A program made the position numbers and the translations under genes. Below the pieces are notes generated by a model. That model searched no databases and had not been told where the DNA came from. It saw only the letters and a list, made by a program, of their open reading frames with translations. A stretch of 56,176 nt of DNA from Candidatus Omnitrophota bacterium (lineage in GTDB: Bacteria; Hinthialibacterota; Hinthialibacteria; Hinthialibacterales; JAKPRU01). Where the stretch lies: the NCBI GenBank assembly GCA_029568995.1, contig JAKPYU010000510.1:1-56176 (forward strand), given 5' to 3'. Of the stretch, positions 16,316 through 25,417 are shown piece after piece; positions within the stretch are counted from its first letter, which is position 1; the number at the start of each line of letters is the position of its first letter.

Positions 16316-19231
16316 ATGAGACCGAAATTAGAGAAAATGACCATCTATCCCATTCTGTGCCTGATGCTTGCAGTGGCTATACCCACATGGGCGCAGGAGC
16401 CTGCCGGCGGTCCAGCCGTAGCGGAAGGAGCGAAAGGCGGCGGCCTGGCCAACTTCCTTGCAGAAAGCATGCCCTCGCTGTTGAAGGCCAACAATGTCTT
16501 CTTTCCGTCCAAACCGGCGGAAACGAGAGCACCCGCCGAGGCCGTTGCCGGTCAGCCACAGGAGGCCACCAGTAGCTTGTTCACCCTTAATTTCAACAAC
16601 GCCGGAATTGACATGGTTCTGAAATTCCTCAGCGATATGACCGGCAAGGTGGTCATGCGGGACGACCAAGTGCAGGGACAGATCACGCTGATGGTTCCCG
16701 ACAAGATCTCCAAGGAAAAGGCGATGGAGTATATCGAGCAGGCATTCGCCCTGAAGAAATTCACCATTGTAGAGACCGACTCCCTGCTCATCGTTCTGCC
16801 GACCAATGTCGCCGTTCAGAAGGGATTGCAGGTGAAGTTCGGCGAAGCGGAAGAGGGGGAGATCTCTCCACGCGTGCGGACGCAGATCATCCCGTTGCAG
16901 CACGCCAGCGCCGCCCAACTCAAGGAAGACCTGAAACCCCTCATGTCGGAGACGGCGCAGGTGATCGCGGACACGCGAACAAACTCCCTCATTCTGACGG
17001 AATCGGGAACGAATATCGCGCGCCTGTTGTCCATCATCAAGGAACTGGACCGCGCCGAGGAAGGAAGCAAGCTGGTTACAAAAATATTGGCACTGAAGTA
17101 CACCGATGCGAGTCAGCTCTCGGTGGCGCTGGATCAGATGATGGCTCATCTGAATGCCAAACCTGGCCCGCAGACTCCGGGCGCTCCGCCCACCGCCACG
17201 GTCAGCCCCACCAAGATTCTGGCCGATCCGATCACCAACAGCCTGATCGTCTCCGGACCGGAGAAAGATGTCGCCCAAATCGAAGGTTTTGTCAGCCGAC
17301 TGGACGTCAGCGGGTCCACGGGAATCAAGACGGCCACGATTCGGCTGGAACAGGCGCAAGCGCGGACTCTGGCGGACCAGATCATGCGAGTTCTGAAGCG
17401 CAAGAAAACGTCGTTTCAGGAGACGATTGTGGTCGCGGATGACTGGACCAATTCACTGATCGTGTCGGGGTACCCGGAAGATATCGAGACGGTGAAACGT
17501 CTGGCGGCGGAACTGGACGAATCAAAAACCGCCTCCATGGAGACGCGGGTTTTCATGCTGAAAGAGTCGGATGCCTCGGTCCTGTCTGAAAGCCTCAGCA
17601 GCGTCTTGACTCGGAGCAGCAACACAGGCGGGGGACGGTACGGCGGTTATTTCTACGGACGTGGTTCGGAGCAGACGGATGAGCCGCAGATCACAGTCGA
17701 TACCCGCCTGAATGCGTTAATTATCAAGGCAAAGACGGAGGATTTCCCGATGATCGAGCAACTGATCGAGGAGCTCGACATTGCCTTGCCGGAATCGAAA
17801 GAAGAGCCGCGAATCTTCCCCCTGAAATACGCGGATGCGCGGGATGTGGCGGAACTGTTGAATGACTTATTCAGCGACCGCGAAACGTCCAGCGGGTTTT
17901 TCTTTTTCATGACTCGACAGCAATCCATCAGCGGATTGTCGGGCAAAGTGAAAGTGATCGCCGATCCAGGGACTAATTCGCTGGTGGTGATCGCTTCCAG
18001 TCCGAGGGGATTCGAGGTGGTCGAGAAGATGCTGGCGGACCTGGACCAGCTCTCGCCCGAATTCGGATCGACGATTGTGATTCCCCTCAAGCACGCCAAC
18101 GCCGAAGAGCTTGCGACGAGCCTTACAAGCCTGTTCGAGGAAGACACTCGGAGCCGTAGCGGCGGAGGTGGCTACTGGTTTATGGGCGGAAGCGACACAA
18201 CCGATCGAGAGATCAACAACATGATCGGGAATGTGCGAGTGATTGCGGATGTTCGCACCAATTCGTTGATTGTGAGCACCCCCGTGCAGAACATGGACCC
18301 CATCCGGAAAATTGTGGAAGATCTGGACTGCCCGACCTCGCAAGTGATGATCGAGATCCTGATCGTGGAACTCAGTTCCGACCAGGATCGGAACTTGGGG
18401 ATTCAATGGGGTGGCGATAGCGGCAGCGTGTCGGCTAATGCGGACTTCGCATTCCAGGATCCCTTCCTCGTCGAGGAGCAGGGAGATACCGGAAAAGAAT
18501 TCCGTTCCACGACATTGACAAGCGCGCAATTCGACGCCGTGTTAAATTTCCTCGCCAAGACCAGCAACACGAACGTAGTGGCCCGCCCGAATATCCTGGC
18601 CGCGAACAACAAAGAAGCCAATGTCAATGTCGGAAAGGACATTCAGTATTTCACTTCTATTGAGGCCACCGAAACCGGGAGTCTTCAATCGACCGACTTC
18701 CGCGAGGTCGGTCTCGCTTTAACGGTCACCCCCCAAGTGAACTTGAGTACTTTGCAGGGGGCAACGGGGATCGTGACCATGGATATCACGGTGACGACAG
18801 GAGACCAGGCGCTCGATGTGGCGGGCTTGGCCGCCGGGCTGCAGGCGTTCAACAAGCGAGAGGTGAAGACCAATGTCACCGTGGAAAACGGCATGACTGT
18901 GGTGCTTTCCGGTGTGATCGACGAGTCCTGGACCGATTCCGAGCAGGGCGTTCCGGGTCTCAGGCGTATTCCATTGCTGGGAAGAGTGTTTAAAAACAAC
19001 CGGAAGATCCAGACCAAAACGGAACTGATTACATTCATCACACCCTGGATTCTCGATACCCGCGAGCAACTGCAACATGTCACCAGCGGTCAGATGAATA
19101 CCGAATCCTATCGGTATTGGCTGGAACACAAAGAGAAAGAAGAGACGACTCAGAAGATACGGGAAGAACTCAGGCAGAATTCAAAATCACAGACCGGTAA
19201 GAAACAGCAGACCGAGGAGACGGTGGAATGA
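16316..19231 (+). CDS. gspD: Type II secretion secretin (GspD) with six N1-like domains
   Basis: 971 residues, longer than the usual 650-750. A signal peptide ends at TWAQ. An N0-type domain lies at about 85-165 ('FTLNFNNAGIDMVLKFLSDM'). Six N1-like modules follow, starting near residues 189, 254, 338, 409, 497 and 585; each begins with a strand like 'TQIIPLQHA' or 'TIVIPLKHA' and carries a TNSLI(V/L)-type motif before a helix ending in LD. Usual secretins have three (N1-N3). The secretin channel starts near 676 ('VMIEILIVELSSDQDRNLG'), with 'NVVARPNILAANNKEA' and the closing 'VPGLRRIPLLGRVFKN' and 'KTELITFITPWIL'. A charged tail of about 50 residues follows and could bind an outer-membrane pilotin. 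The stop overlaps the next gene as ATGA. Confidence 0.95.
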   Translation: MRPKLEKMTIYPILCLMLAVAIPTWAQEPAGGPAVAEGAKGGGLANFLAESMPSLLKANNVFFPSKPAETRAPAEAVAGQPQEATSSLFTLNFNNAGIDMVLKFLSDMTGKVVMRDDQVQGQITLMVPDKISKEKAMEYIEQAFALKKFTIVETDSLLIVLPTNVAVQKGLQVKFGEAEEGEISPRVRTQIIPLQHASAAQLKEDLKPLMSETAQVIADTRTNSLILTESGTNIARLLSIIKELDRAEEGSKLVTKILALKYTDASQLSVALDQMMAHLNAKPGPQTPGAPPTATVSPTKILADPITNSLIVSGPEKDVAQIEGFVSRLDVSGSTGIKTATIRLEQAQARTLADQIMRVLKRKKTSFQETIVVADDWTNSLIVSGYPEDIETVKRLAAELDESKTASMETRVFMLKESDASVLSESLSSVLTRSSNTGGGRYGGYFYGRGSEQTDEPQITVDTRLNALIIKAKTEDFPMIEQLIEELDIALPESKEEPRIFPLKYADARDVAELLNDLFSDRETSSGFFFFMTRQQSISGLSGKVKVIADPGTNSLVVIASSPRGFEVVEKMLADLDQLSPEFGSTIVIPLKHANAEELATSLTSLFEEDTRSRSGGGGYWFMGGSDTTDREINNMIGNVRVIADVRTNSLIVSTPVQNMDPIRKIVEDLDCPTSQVMIEILIVELSSDQDRNLGIQWGGDSGSVSANADFAFQDPFLVEEQGDTGKEFRSTTLTSAQFDAVLNFLAKTSNTNVVARPNILAANNKEANVNVGKDIQYFTSIEATETGSLQSTDFREVGLALTVTPQVNLSTLQGATGIVTMDITVTTGDQALDVAGLAAGLQAFNKREVKTNVTVENGMTVVLSGVIDESWTDSEQGVPGLRRIPLLGRVFKNNRKIQTKTELITFITPWILDTREQLQHVTSGQMNTESYRYWLEHKEKEETTQKIREELRQNSKSQTGKKQQTEETVE

Positions 19232-21024
19232 GAAAGAGGATCATGGTGATACTCGCATTAGTCGTGGGAGTAGTTCTTGGGTACGCATCGCGCGATCTTC
19301 CGATTTCGGAGTATATCGCCCTGGGTGGGGGCGGTGGCGAGATCGCCTCCGCGACCGATACGGTTTCGGTGTCCGGTCAACCCGCCGGTGTGGTGGGCGA
19401 TGCGACGCCGCCTGAGGCGCTTCCCGAAGTGCGTCCCTTCCCCGCCGCCGACATGTACCTTGATTACGTGTTGCCAGAGCGGGCATTGATGCAATGGAAG
19501 ATTTGCGCGAGCGACATTCGCGACAACACCGCCGAGGATAGTCTCTCTTCCCTGGCGAAACGGGATGCGCTGCGGAACCTGTTTGCATCGCTGTCCCAGG
19601 GACCGGGGCCATCCTTCGCGCCGTTTATCGGAGAGCTGGCTGCCCAGGCTGATACGATACAGGTCTTTCTGATGCCGCCCGACGGACAGCTTCCCACGAT
19701 GACATTTCTGCTGGCTGCGACCTGGCCTGAAGCGACCTACGCCGATCTGCGGAAGTCTCTTCGTGAACCGATTCGCGCTGGCCTGGAAAACGGAAATCCT
19801 TACGGGAAACCCGCCGGGGAATTCACGGTTGAAGGTGTGAGTTCGAACACCGGGAACGTCAGCTATGCCGTAACGGAGGGAATGGTATGGGTCTGCAACA
19901 GCCCGACTGTGCTGGAACAGACACTGACGACGCCCCCTCCGCCGAAACCGGAAGAAGACCCACCGATCCGCGAATTGCTGGGGCATGTCCCGCAGGATGC
20001 AGTGACTGCCGTATTCAATCTGGCGGACCAGGGCGGGTCGGCAGGACCGACCGGTTTTCTTGCCCTACTGAAGCAGTGGGGTGTGGAACAACTGGCGGTC
20101 GGCTGGGGCGGCGAGGAGCCGAGCCTTGTGGCGTATGGCAGGTTCGGCAAAGCGCCGGAGTGGATCACCTCCTGGCCGGGTCTCGATGCGGCCAATGTGC
20201 AGGCTCCATCGGCAGGCACTCTGCTTACTTTGGACATCTCGCTTCCAACAATCCCCGCCGCAACAGAGGAATTTCGAGGCAGGTCGGATCGCGGACCGGA
20301 ACGAACGCGGGAAGGCGGATTCGGCGACCGACAGCAGATGGGCGGACGACGGGGGGGATTTCGACCGGGAAGCCGATTCGGCCTTGACCGCCGGATTCCC
20401 ATGATGATGCGGATGCTCCCCCCGGCGGAACGATTCTCCTTGCGCATCGCGGCGGGAGAACAAGAGCCGGTCTTGTGGACTGCTGCCTTTCAGGGCGACC
20501 CACTGGTCATGACGGCGTGGCTCGATACGTTCCTGAGCTCCCCGGGAATCCAGACCGAAGACCTCGGCGACGGCGCAATCCGCGTCGCGCTGGGAGACGG
20601 AATGTATAGCCGAATGCTTGGGGTAACCGAGGCCGTGCTTGTCAGTAATGAGGCCGCTTTGAACGTCTATTCGACGGAGGAAGCCTTGCGGTATCTCTCT
20701 GCGCCAACCGGCGGAACCGGGCAGGTTGTCATGGAGACACAGGCGTCCGAGAGCAGCGATCCCCGGCGGATGTGCATTCAGGTTTCGGTGGAGTTTCTGA
20801 AGCACCTGATCGAGACAGAGAGGACCACAGTCGGCTCGGCTACACCCAATGCGAAGGCGGTCGCCGATTTCCTGAAGATCCTGTCCGACCTGGCGACGCC
20901 GATCACCGGCGATCTTCGGATTACGGAAGAGGGAATGGAATTGCGTATTGAGGCCAAGAACCATCTGGCTGTGGTCATCGGTCCGGCGTTTATCGCGTCT
21001 TCGCTGATGCGGGGAGGGATGTGA
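19228..21024 (+). CDS. Unrecognised exported or membrane-anchored protein, last gene of the secretion operon
   Basis: 598 residues, start ATG overlapping the gspD stop by four bases. An N-terminal hydrophobic segment (IMVILALVVGVVLGYASRDLP) acts as a signal peptide or anchor and is followed by a Gly-rich linker. Two halves look related in style, each with a segment on score-like values: 'DTIQVFLMPPDGQLPTMTFLLAA' and 'FSLRIAAGEQEPVLWTAAFQGD'; the general plan recalls DUF3352-type surface proteins, but I do not recognise it firmly. Between the halves (about 348-390) is an Arg/Gly-rich segment (RGRSDRGPERTREGGFGDR, GGRRGGFRPGSRFG) similar in composition to those in GspK and the GspC-like protein. 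Operon position and shared composition suggest an accessory role in the secretion system. This is inference. Confidence 0.75.
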   Translation: MRKRIMVILALVVGVVLGYASRDLPISEYIALGGGGGEIASATDTVSVSGQPAGVVGDATPPEALPEVRPFPAADMYLDYVLPERALMQWKICASDIRDNTAEDSLSSLAKRDALRNLFASLSQGPGPSFAPFIGELAAQADTIQVFLMPPDGQLPTMTFLLAATWPEATYADLRKSLREPIRAGLENGNPYGKPAGEFTVEGVSSNTGNVSYAVTEGMVWVCNSPTVLEQTLTTPPPPKPEEDPPIRELLGHVPQDAVTAVFNLADQGGSAGPTGFLALLKQWGVEQLAVGWGGEEPSLVAYGRFGKAPEWITSWPGLDAANVQAPSAGTLLTLDISLPTIPAATEEFRGRSDRGPERTREGGFGDRQQMGGRRGGFRPGSRFGLDRRIPMMMRMLPPAERFSLRIAAGEQEPVLWTAAFQGDPLVMTAWLDTFLSSPGIQTEDLGDGAIRVALGDGMYSRMLGVTEAVLVSNEAALNVYSTEEALRYLSAPTGGTGQVVMETQASESSDPRRMCIQVSVEFLKHLIETERTTVGSATPNAKAVADFLKILSDLATPITGDLRITEEGMELRIEAKNHLAVVIGPAFIASSLMRGGM

Positions 21025-21527
21025 CAAGCTCGCCATCTCACTCCCGCCGCGATTCCCTCACCCCAGCCCTCTCCCGGCGGGAGAGGGAGAAGAGAGTTTC
21101 CCAAGTGGTGTAGGGGCGATGCATGCGTCGCCCCTTTCCATTCCTATCATCCTGGTCAAGACGGGATCCAGTTTCCACACGACTTCCGGCCTGCGGCGTG
21201 ACATGGTTCCATGATTCGGCAGAGAGCTACTCTTCACGGCATCTTTTTCCCACGGTTTCGAACGAGTCTTTTTGTTATACCTCCGTGCAAAATTGAAAAT
21301 TCCCCAATAATTCGGCCTTTTTCCCGTTGCCCTTGCTGGAGTTAAGGAACGAGCGGCGTGGTATGGATTTTGCTATTTTTCAGTTGAATTGATACGGAAT
21401 AGAATCTGTCAAAGAATGTATGTAGGAAACTCTGCTGCCTGGAAGTGCATCGCCGATCTGTAGCAATCAAGCCGCAGAAAGAACGTACCATCCTACGAAA
21501 TCCACAGAAGAAAGGAGGTGAAACACC
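21025..21527. other. 503-bp intergenic region with a family B repeat
   Basis: No gene found. A family B palindrome lies at 21055-21094 (CTCTCCCGGCGGGAGAGG core), 30 bases after the operon stop. Downstream the sequence becomes A/T-rich (21240-21430) and probably holds the promoter for the gene at 21528; the only hint is a TGTTATACC extended -10-like element near 21274, without a convincing -35. Confidence 0.6.
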
Positions 21528-22058
21528 ATGACAAGTATCTCGATGGTACAAGGATCCATGAGCTACAATCCCTATCAGACTCAAAGCGTGAGTCCGAATG
21601 GGATGCCGGATTTCAAAGCCATGCTCGAAGAGCGTCTTCAGTCGCTGGAGAGCGCGGTCGAATCCGGGGATGTGGATATCGAAACCGTTCGGCAACAGCT
21701 CGAGGATCGGTTCGGCGAAGAAGCAGCAAATGAAGTCATCCAGGAAGACGGCAGTCTTGATATCGATAAGCTGCGCGAACTGATTGAGAGTCAGTCGCCA
21801 CCTCCGCCCCCGCCGCCACCGATGGAGGGCCAGGGGCAGGCATCGAACACTGTGGATACGGCTGCGATTGAGCAGTATCTGCAGGAACAGTTCGGTGAAG
21901 CGGCAGACGGTGTTGTTGGAGAAGACGGAACCATCAACTTTGACAAACTGATCGCATTGCTCGATGAGCAGGCGGAATCGTCGTCCGGCAAAGTTCAGTC
22001 GCCGTTCGACAATTCGTACATGCTTGCCGGGATATCGCTGTTCAGTGCTCAGGCTTGA
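21528..22058 (+). CDS. Small acidic protein with an internal duplication, unknown function
   Basis: 176 residues, preceded by a near-perfect Shine-Dalgarno sequence (AAAGGAGGTG at 21511-21520, seven bases before ATG), the best in the window, so it is likely well expressed. No signal peptide or transmembrane segment. Two copies of a ~30-residue acidic module are visible: 'QQLEDRFGEEAANEV' with 'EDGSLDIDKLRELI', and 'QYLQEQFGEAADGV' with 'EDGTINFDKLIALL'. They are separated by a linker with eight consecutive prolines. The EDG(S/T)xxxDK(L/F) part resembles a degenerate EF-hand-like turn, but I cannot claim metal binding. I do not recognise the family. The gene stands alone between the secretion operon and nadA. 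Confidence 0.78.
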   Translation: MTSISMVQGSMSYNPYQTQSVSPNGMPDFKAMLEERLQSLESAVESGDVDIETVRQQLEDRFGEEAANEVIQEDGSLDIDKLRELIESQSPPPPPPPPMEGQGQASNTVDTAAIEQYLQEQFGEAADGVVGEDGTINFDKLIALLDEQAESSSGKVQSPFDNSYMLAGISLFSAQA

Positions 22059-22438
22059 TTCAGCAAGTTCGACAATCCCTGTGATCGTTCGGGTCATGGG
22101 GATTGTTCTATTTTAAGTAGGCCGCGTCGTGCAAACGTATGGTCTTGATGTCCTGTCTTTCGAGACCTATGCGCGGTCTCAACTTTTCGAGGAGATTTCT
22201 CCCTTCGGTCGAAATGACAGGCTCATTGTCATTCCGAACGAATGTGAGGAATCTCGATCCATCATAAAACGGCCCGATTCCCTCTGTCTGTCCCATAGCG
22301 ATCCAAAAGACTCTGTATAGACAATTCGATTACACAACTCCGGTGCTGTGCGCACGGAATTGAGTTGAGATATCGCTGTAGCTCTTTCCCTCACCCCGAC
22401 TCTCGGGAGAAGAGACACTCAAGTCAGGCGTTTTGTTG
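22059..22438. repeat. 380-bp intergenic region with family D and degenerate family B repeats
   Basis: Convergent gap. A family D element, nearly identical to that at 2852, lies at 22192-22256 in the same orientation. A shortened family B element (CCCTCACCCCGACTCTCGGG) is at 22387-22412. No gene or clear terminator seen. Confidence 0.8.
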
Positions 22439-23515
22439 TCACGCCAGTTCCAACATGCGCGTAAGAGCCAGGCGGGCATCGTGGACAATTTCATCGGGGA
22501 TCGTGATCTGCTCCCCATCGTCCAGGTGCTCCAGGGTGCACAGAAGATTCTTCGGACTGATCTTCCACATATTCGGGCAGACAGATCGTGCCAGAGGCAG
22601 AATCTCTTTATCGGGATGCTCCTGCGCTAACCGTCGAACCATGTTGATCTCGGTCCCGATGAAGATCACACTGCCGGATGGGGCCGCCTGCACATAGCGG
22701 ATGATCTGCTCGGTGGAACCGGTGGCATCGGAGAGAGCAACGGTTTCCTCAGGGCATTCGGGGTGCACGATGATTCGGCATCCGGGTCTTATCTGCCGCG
22801 CCCGTTGCAGCAAAGGGGGCGTGAAATGGGTATGAACATGGCAATAGCCGTTCCAGAGAATGACCCGCGCATTTCGGATCTCATCATCGGTATGATCTTT
22901 CCTCGGATCGGGGGCCAGCCAGTCCCAGAAAATGACCTGTTCGCGGGGAATGCCCAGCTGGTTGGCAGTGTTCTGTCCGAGATGCTGATCGGGGAAGAAG
23001 ATCACTTTCTCACGTCGATCAAAGGCCCATCGGAATGCTTTGTCCGCGTTGGATGAGGTGCAGGTCAATCCGCCGTTCCGACCACACATTGCCTTGATAT
23101 CGGCATCGGAGTTGACATAGGTAACCGGCATAATCCGTCCCGGTCCTGCAATCGCGTTCAAATCCTCCCAGACCCGTTCCACCGTGTCGATATCGGCCAT
23201 GTCTGCCATCGGGCAACCGGCTCGTCGATCCGGCAGATAGACCTTCTGATGCGGCTGCGCCAGAATTCTGGCGCTTTCCGCCATGAAATGAACACCGCAG
23301 AATACAATGTATTCCGCCTCTCTCTGCTCGGATGCCCGTTTGGATAAAAGGAAAGAATCCCCCCGGAAGTCGGCCAAATCGACAATCTCATCCCGCTGGT
23401 AATGATGCCCCAGAATCACCAGGCGCTTGCCCAATTCCCGCTTGATTTCTCTAATTCGATCCAGGCACGGCTGCGGGTCCGGGTCTTCGGAATGAATGGA
23501 CTTGGGCGAAGTCAT
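22439..23515 (-). CDS. nadA: Quinolinate synthase NadA
   Basis: 358 residues from the ATG at 23515 (the frame opens earlier with a GTG at 23557, which has no ribosome site). NadA condenses iminoaspartate with dihydroxyacetone phosphate to quinolinate using a [4Fe-4S] cluster, in NAD synthesis. Family motifs seen: 'LVILGHHYQRDEIVDLAD', 'GDSFLLSKRA', 'IVFCGVHFMAESA', 'GGLTCTSSNA' and 'SVCPNMWKIS', which carry the three Cys expected to bind the cluster. 'FFPDQHLGQNTA' and 'HPECPEETV' also fit. NadB and NadC are not nearby. The gene is transcribed away from the Tat-exported protein at 23742; a TTGACA hexamer occurs on the minus strand at 23589-23594, but no good -10 follows it. Confidence 0.96.
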   Translation of the reverse strand: MTSPKSIHSEDPDPQPCLDRIREIKRELGKRLVILGHHYQRDEIVDLADFRGDSFLLSKRASEQREAEYIVFCGVHFMAESARILAQPHQKVYLPDRRAGCPMADMADIDTVERVWEDLNAIAGPGRIMPVTYVNSDADIKAMCGRNGGLTCTSSNADKAFRWAFDRREKVIFFPDQHLGQNTANQLGIPREQVIFWDWLAPDPRKDHTDDEIRNARVILWNGYCHVHTHFTPPLLQRARQIRPGCRIIVHPECPEETVALSDATGSTEQIIRYVQAAPSGSVIFIGTEINMVRRLAQEHPDKEILPLARSVCPNMWKISPKNLLCTLEHLDDGEQITIPDEIVHDARLALTRMLELA

Positions 23516-23741
23516 CGGTTTTTGATTCCGTTTCTGCAATACAATTCGACACGGCACAGAAAGTGAATTGCACCGTTCATCGGAATTGTGTCAAGATCGG
23601 GACGGAGGGTCAACCGCGCAGCGGAGTCCTTGTCGTTCCAAGCGTGGACGAACGGGCGTGTTTTCGGGTATGCTATGCCGAATCGAAAGGTTCCAGATCA
23701 GGACAATTCTTCGTGCATACCAAACTTTGGAGGATGTATCC

Positions 23742-25319
23742 ATGAATGAACAAAACCAAGCGAGCTGCAATCATCTGTGCCGTTGCTGCATGACCACAGC
23801 CTGCCCGGACCGTGAGACGGACGGATTTACGCGACGGGAGTTTCTGGCCGGTGTGGGCGTAGTCACCGCCGGAACGCTGGCCTTTTCCGCCATGCAGGCC
23901 CATGCAGGAACCGGAAAGGACCCGGAATGGACACCGGCGATTATCGACCTGCCGCTGAAAGTACAACCCCTGTTGCTGAACGAGATTTCCCAACGTCGAG
24001 AGGCCACGAGTTGGCGTCCATGGGGTGGCCTGCTCACAGCGCAGGATGAGGCAGAAGAGAAGCAACGGATCAATCGGGAACTGGAGAAGATGGTTGCCGA
24101 AGCCGATTTCCCGATTGAGATGCTTCCCCTGCAGACAGCCTCCAGGCCGGAACCGGCGGCGAACGTGGCGAAAGGCGACCACGATGTGATGCTGATCTAC
24201 GGGGCCAGTTGTGGAACCAATACGGTGGAAGCGGCTGTAAATCCCGATAAATGGACCATCCTGTTCGTTCGGCATCGCTCCGGTCCCGTGTATCTGTGGT
24301 ACGAGACGGGCCACGACCGGCTTCTGCGAAAGACTGTAGACGAGTATGGCCAGCCTGGGATGGACGTGCAGGACGTGGTGGTGGATCGGTACGATGAAAT
24401 CCTGTGGCGTCTGCGCGCACTGCACGGAATCAAGAACACACTGGGCAAGCGGATCGTCGCCATCGGCGGTCCGAGCGGCTGGGGAGCCGGTGGGCGACCG
24501 GCCCCCGATTTGTCGCGGAACATCTTCAAATGGGAGATTATCAACGCTGAATATCCCGATCTGGCCGAGCGCATCAAGAAAGCGCGGGCGAATGACGCCC
24601 TGGTCCGGCGCTGCCACGCGGAGGCCGAAAAGTACATGAAAGGTCGCGGAGTGTCCGTCCATACGGGAGAGGATTTCATTCGGAATGCATTTGTCCTGAA
24701 TGAAGTGTTCAAGGAATTGATGGTGGAAGCCCAAACGGACTCGATTACCGTCAACAACTGCATGGGAACCATCATGCCCATGTCGGAAACGACCGCCTGC
24801 CTGCCGCTGACCCTGCTGAACGACGCCGGATACACAGCCTTCTGCGAATCCGATTTCGTAGTGATTCCATCCGGAGTGTTGCTGCATTACATTTCCGGTA
24901 AACCTGTTTTTCTGAACGACCCGACTTATCCACACGACGGCGTGGTTACGCTGGCACACTGCACCGCCCCAAGAAAGATGGACGGAAAGAATAACGAAGA
25001 CGTGAAGATCTACACGCATTTCGAATCCGATTACGGCGCAGCGCCTAAAGTGGAAATGTCCAAGGGAGAGAAGGTCACGACGATCGATCCCGATTTCGCT
25101 TTCAAACGCTGGATGGGATTCGAGTCGGAGATCATTGACGCGCCGTTTTATGACATTTGCCGGTCACAGATCGACGTGCAGATTAACGGCGATTGCGACA
25201 CGGCCGTCCAGGAGATGCGCGGATTCCACTGGATGACCTGTTACGGGAATTACCTGAAAGAGACAGGATATGCACTCAAGAAAGTCGGAATCGACTGGCT
25301 GAACCTGAGCAAAGCTTGA
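23742..25319 (+). CDS. Tat-exported sugar-isomerase-like protein with an N-terminal cysteine cluster
   Basis: 525 residues from the ATG at 23742, which has a GGAGG eight bases upstream; the longer open frame begins at 23568 but adds only unlike sequence. A Tat signal (TRREFLAGVGVVTAG, Arg31-Arg32) is followed by AMQAHAG. The mature region looks like the fold of L-fucose/L-arabinose isomerases ('DVMLIYGASCGTNTVEAAV', 'RIVAIGGPSGWG', 'ITVNNCMGTIMP', 'TACLPLTLLNDAGYTAFCESDF'). Enzymes of this fold in the cytoplasm use a metal and isomerise sugars, but an exported version must do something else or act on an extracellular sugar. The n-region before the twin arginines has five Cys within 13 residues (positions 9, 13, 15, 16, 21: CNHLCRCCMTTAC), which is unusual for a cleaved signal. 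Confidence 0.72.
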   Translation: MNEQNQASCNHLCRCCMTTACPDRETDGFTRREFLAGVGVVTAGTLAFSAMQAHAGTGKDPEWTPAIIDLPLKVQPLLLNEISQRREATSWRPWGGLLTAQDEAEEKQRINRELEKMVAEADFPIEMLPLQTASRPEPAANVAKGDHDVMLIYGASCGTNTVEAAVNPDKWTILFVRHRSGPVYLWYETGHDRLLRKTVDEYGQPGMDVQDVVVDRYDEILWRLRALHGIKNTLGKRIVAIGGPSGWGAGGRPAPDLSRNIFKWEIINAEYPDLAERIKKARANDALVRRCHAEAEKYMKGRGVSVHTGEDFIRNAFVLNEVFKELMVEAQTDSITVNNCMGTIMPMSETTACLPLTLLNDAGYTAFCESDFVVIPSGVLLHYISGKPVFLNDPTYPHDGVVTLAHCTAPRKMDGKNNEDVKIYTHFESDYGAAPKVEMSKGEKVTTIDPDFAFKRWMGFESEIIDAPFYDICRSQIDVQINGDCDTAVQEMRGFHWMTCYGNYLKETGYALKKVGIDWLNLSKA

Positions 25320-25323
25320 TTTC

Positions 25324-25378
25324 CTCACCTCCCCTGGCCCCCTCTCCAAGGATGGAGAGGGGGTCAAGCAGGGGGTCA
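25324..25378. repeat. Palindromic repeat related to family B
   Basis: Core CCCCCTCTCCAAGGATGGAG followed by AGGGGGTCAAGC. Five bases after the upstream stop; no T-run follows, so it is not a canonical terminator. Confidence 0.7.
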
Positions 25379-25417
25379 ATGTTATAGATTCAGAATACAG
25401 TGCGAAGGATTCAAGAC

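Noticed and set aside
22129..22320. 63-codon frame over the family D repeat
   Set aside because: Mostly repeat sequence, seen in the same form at 2852 without any gene.
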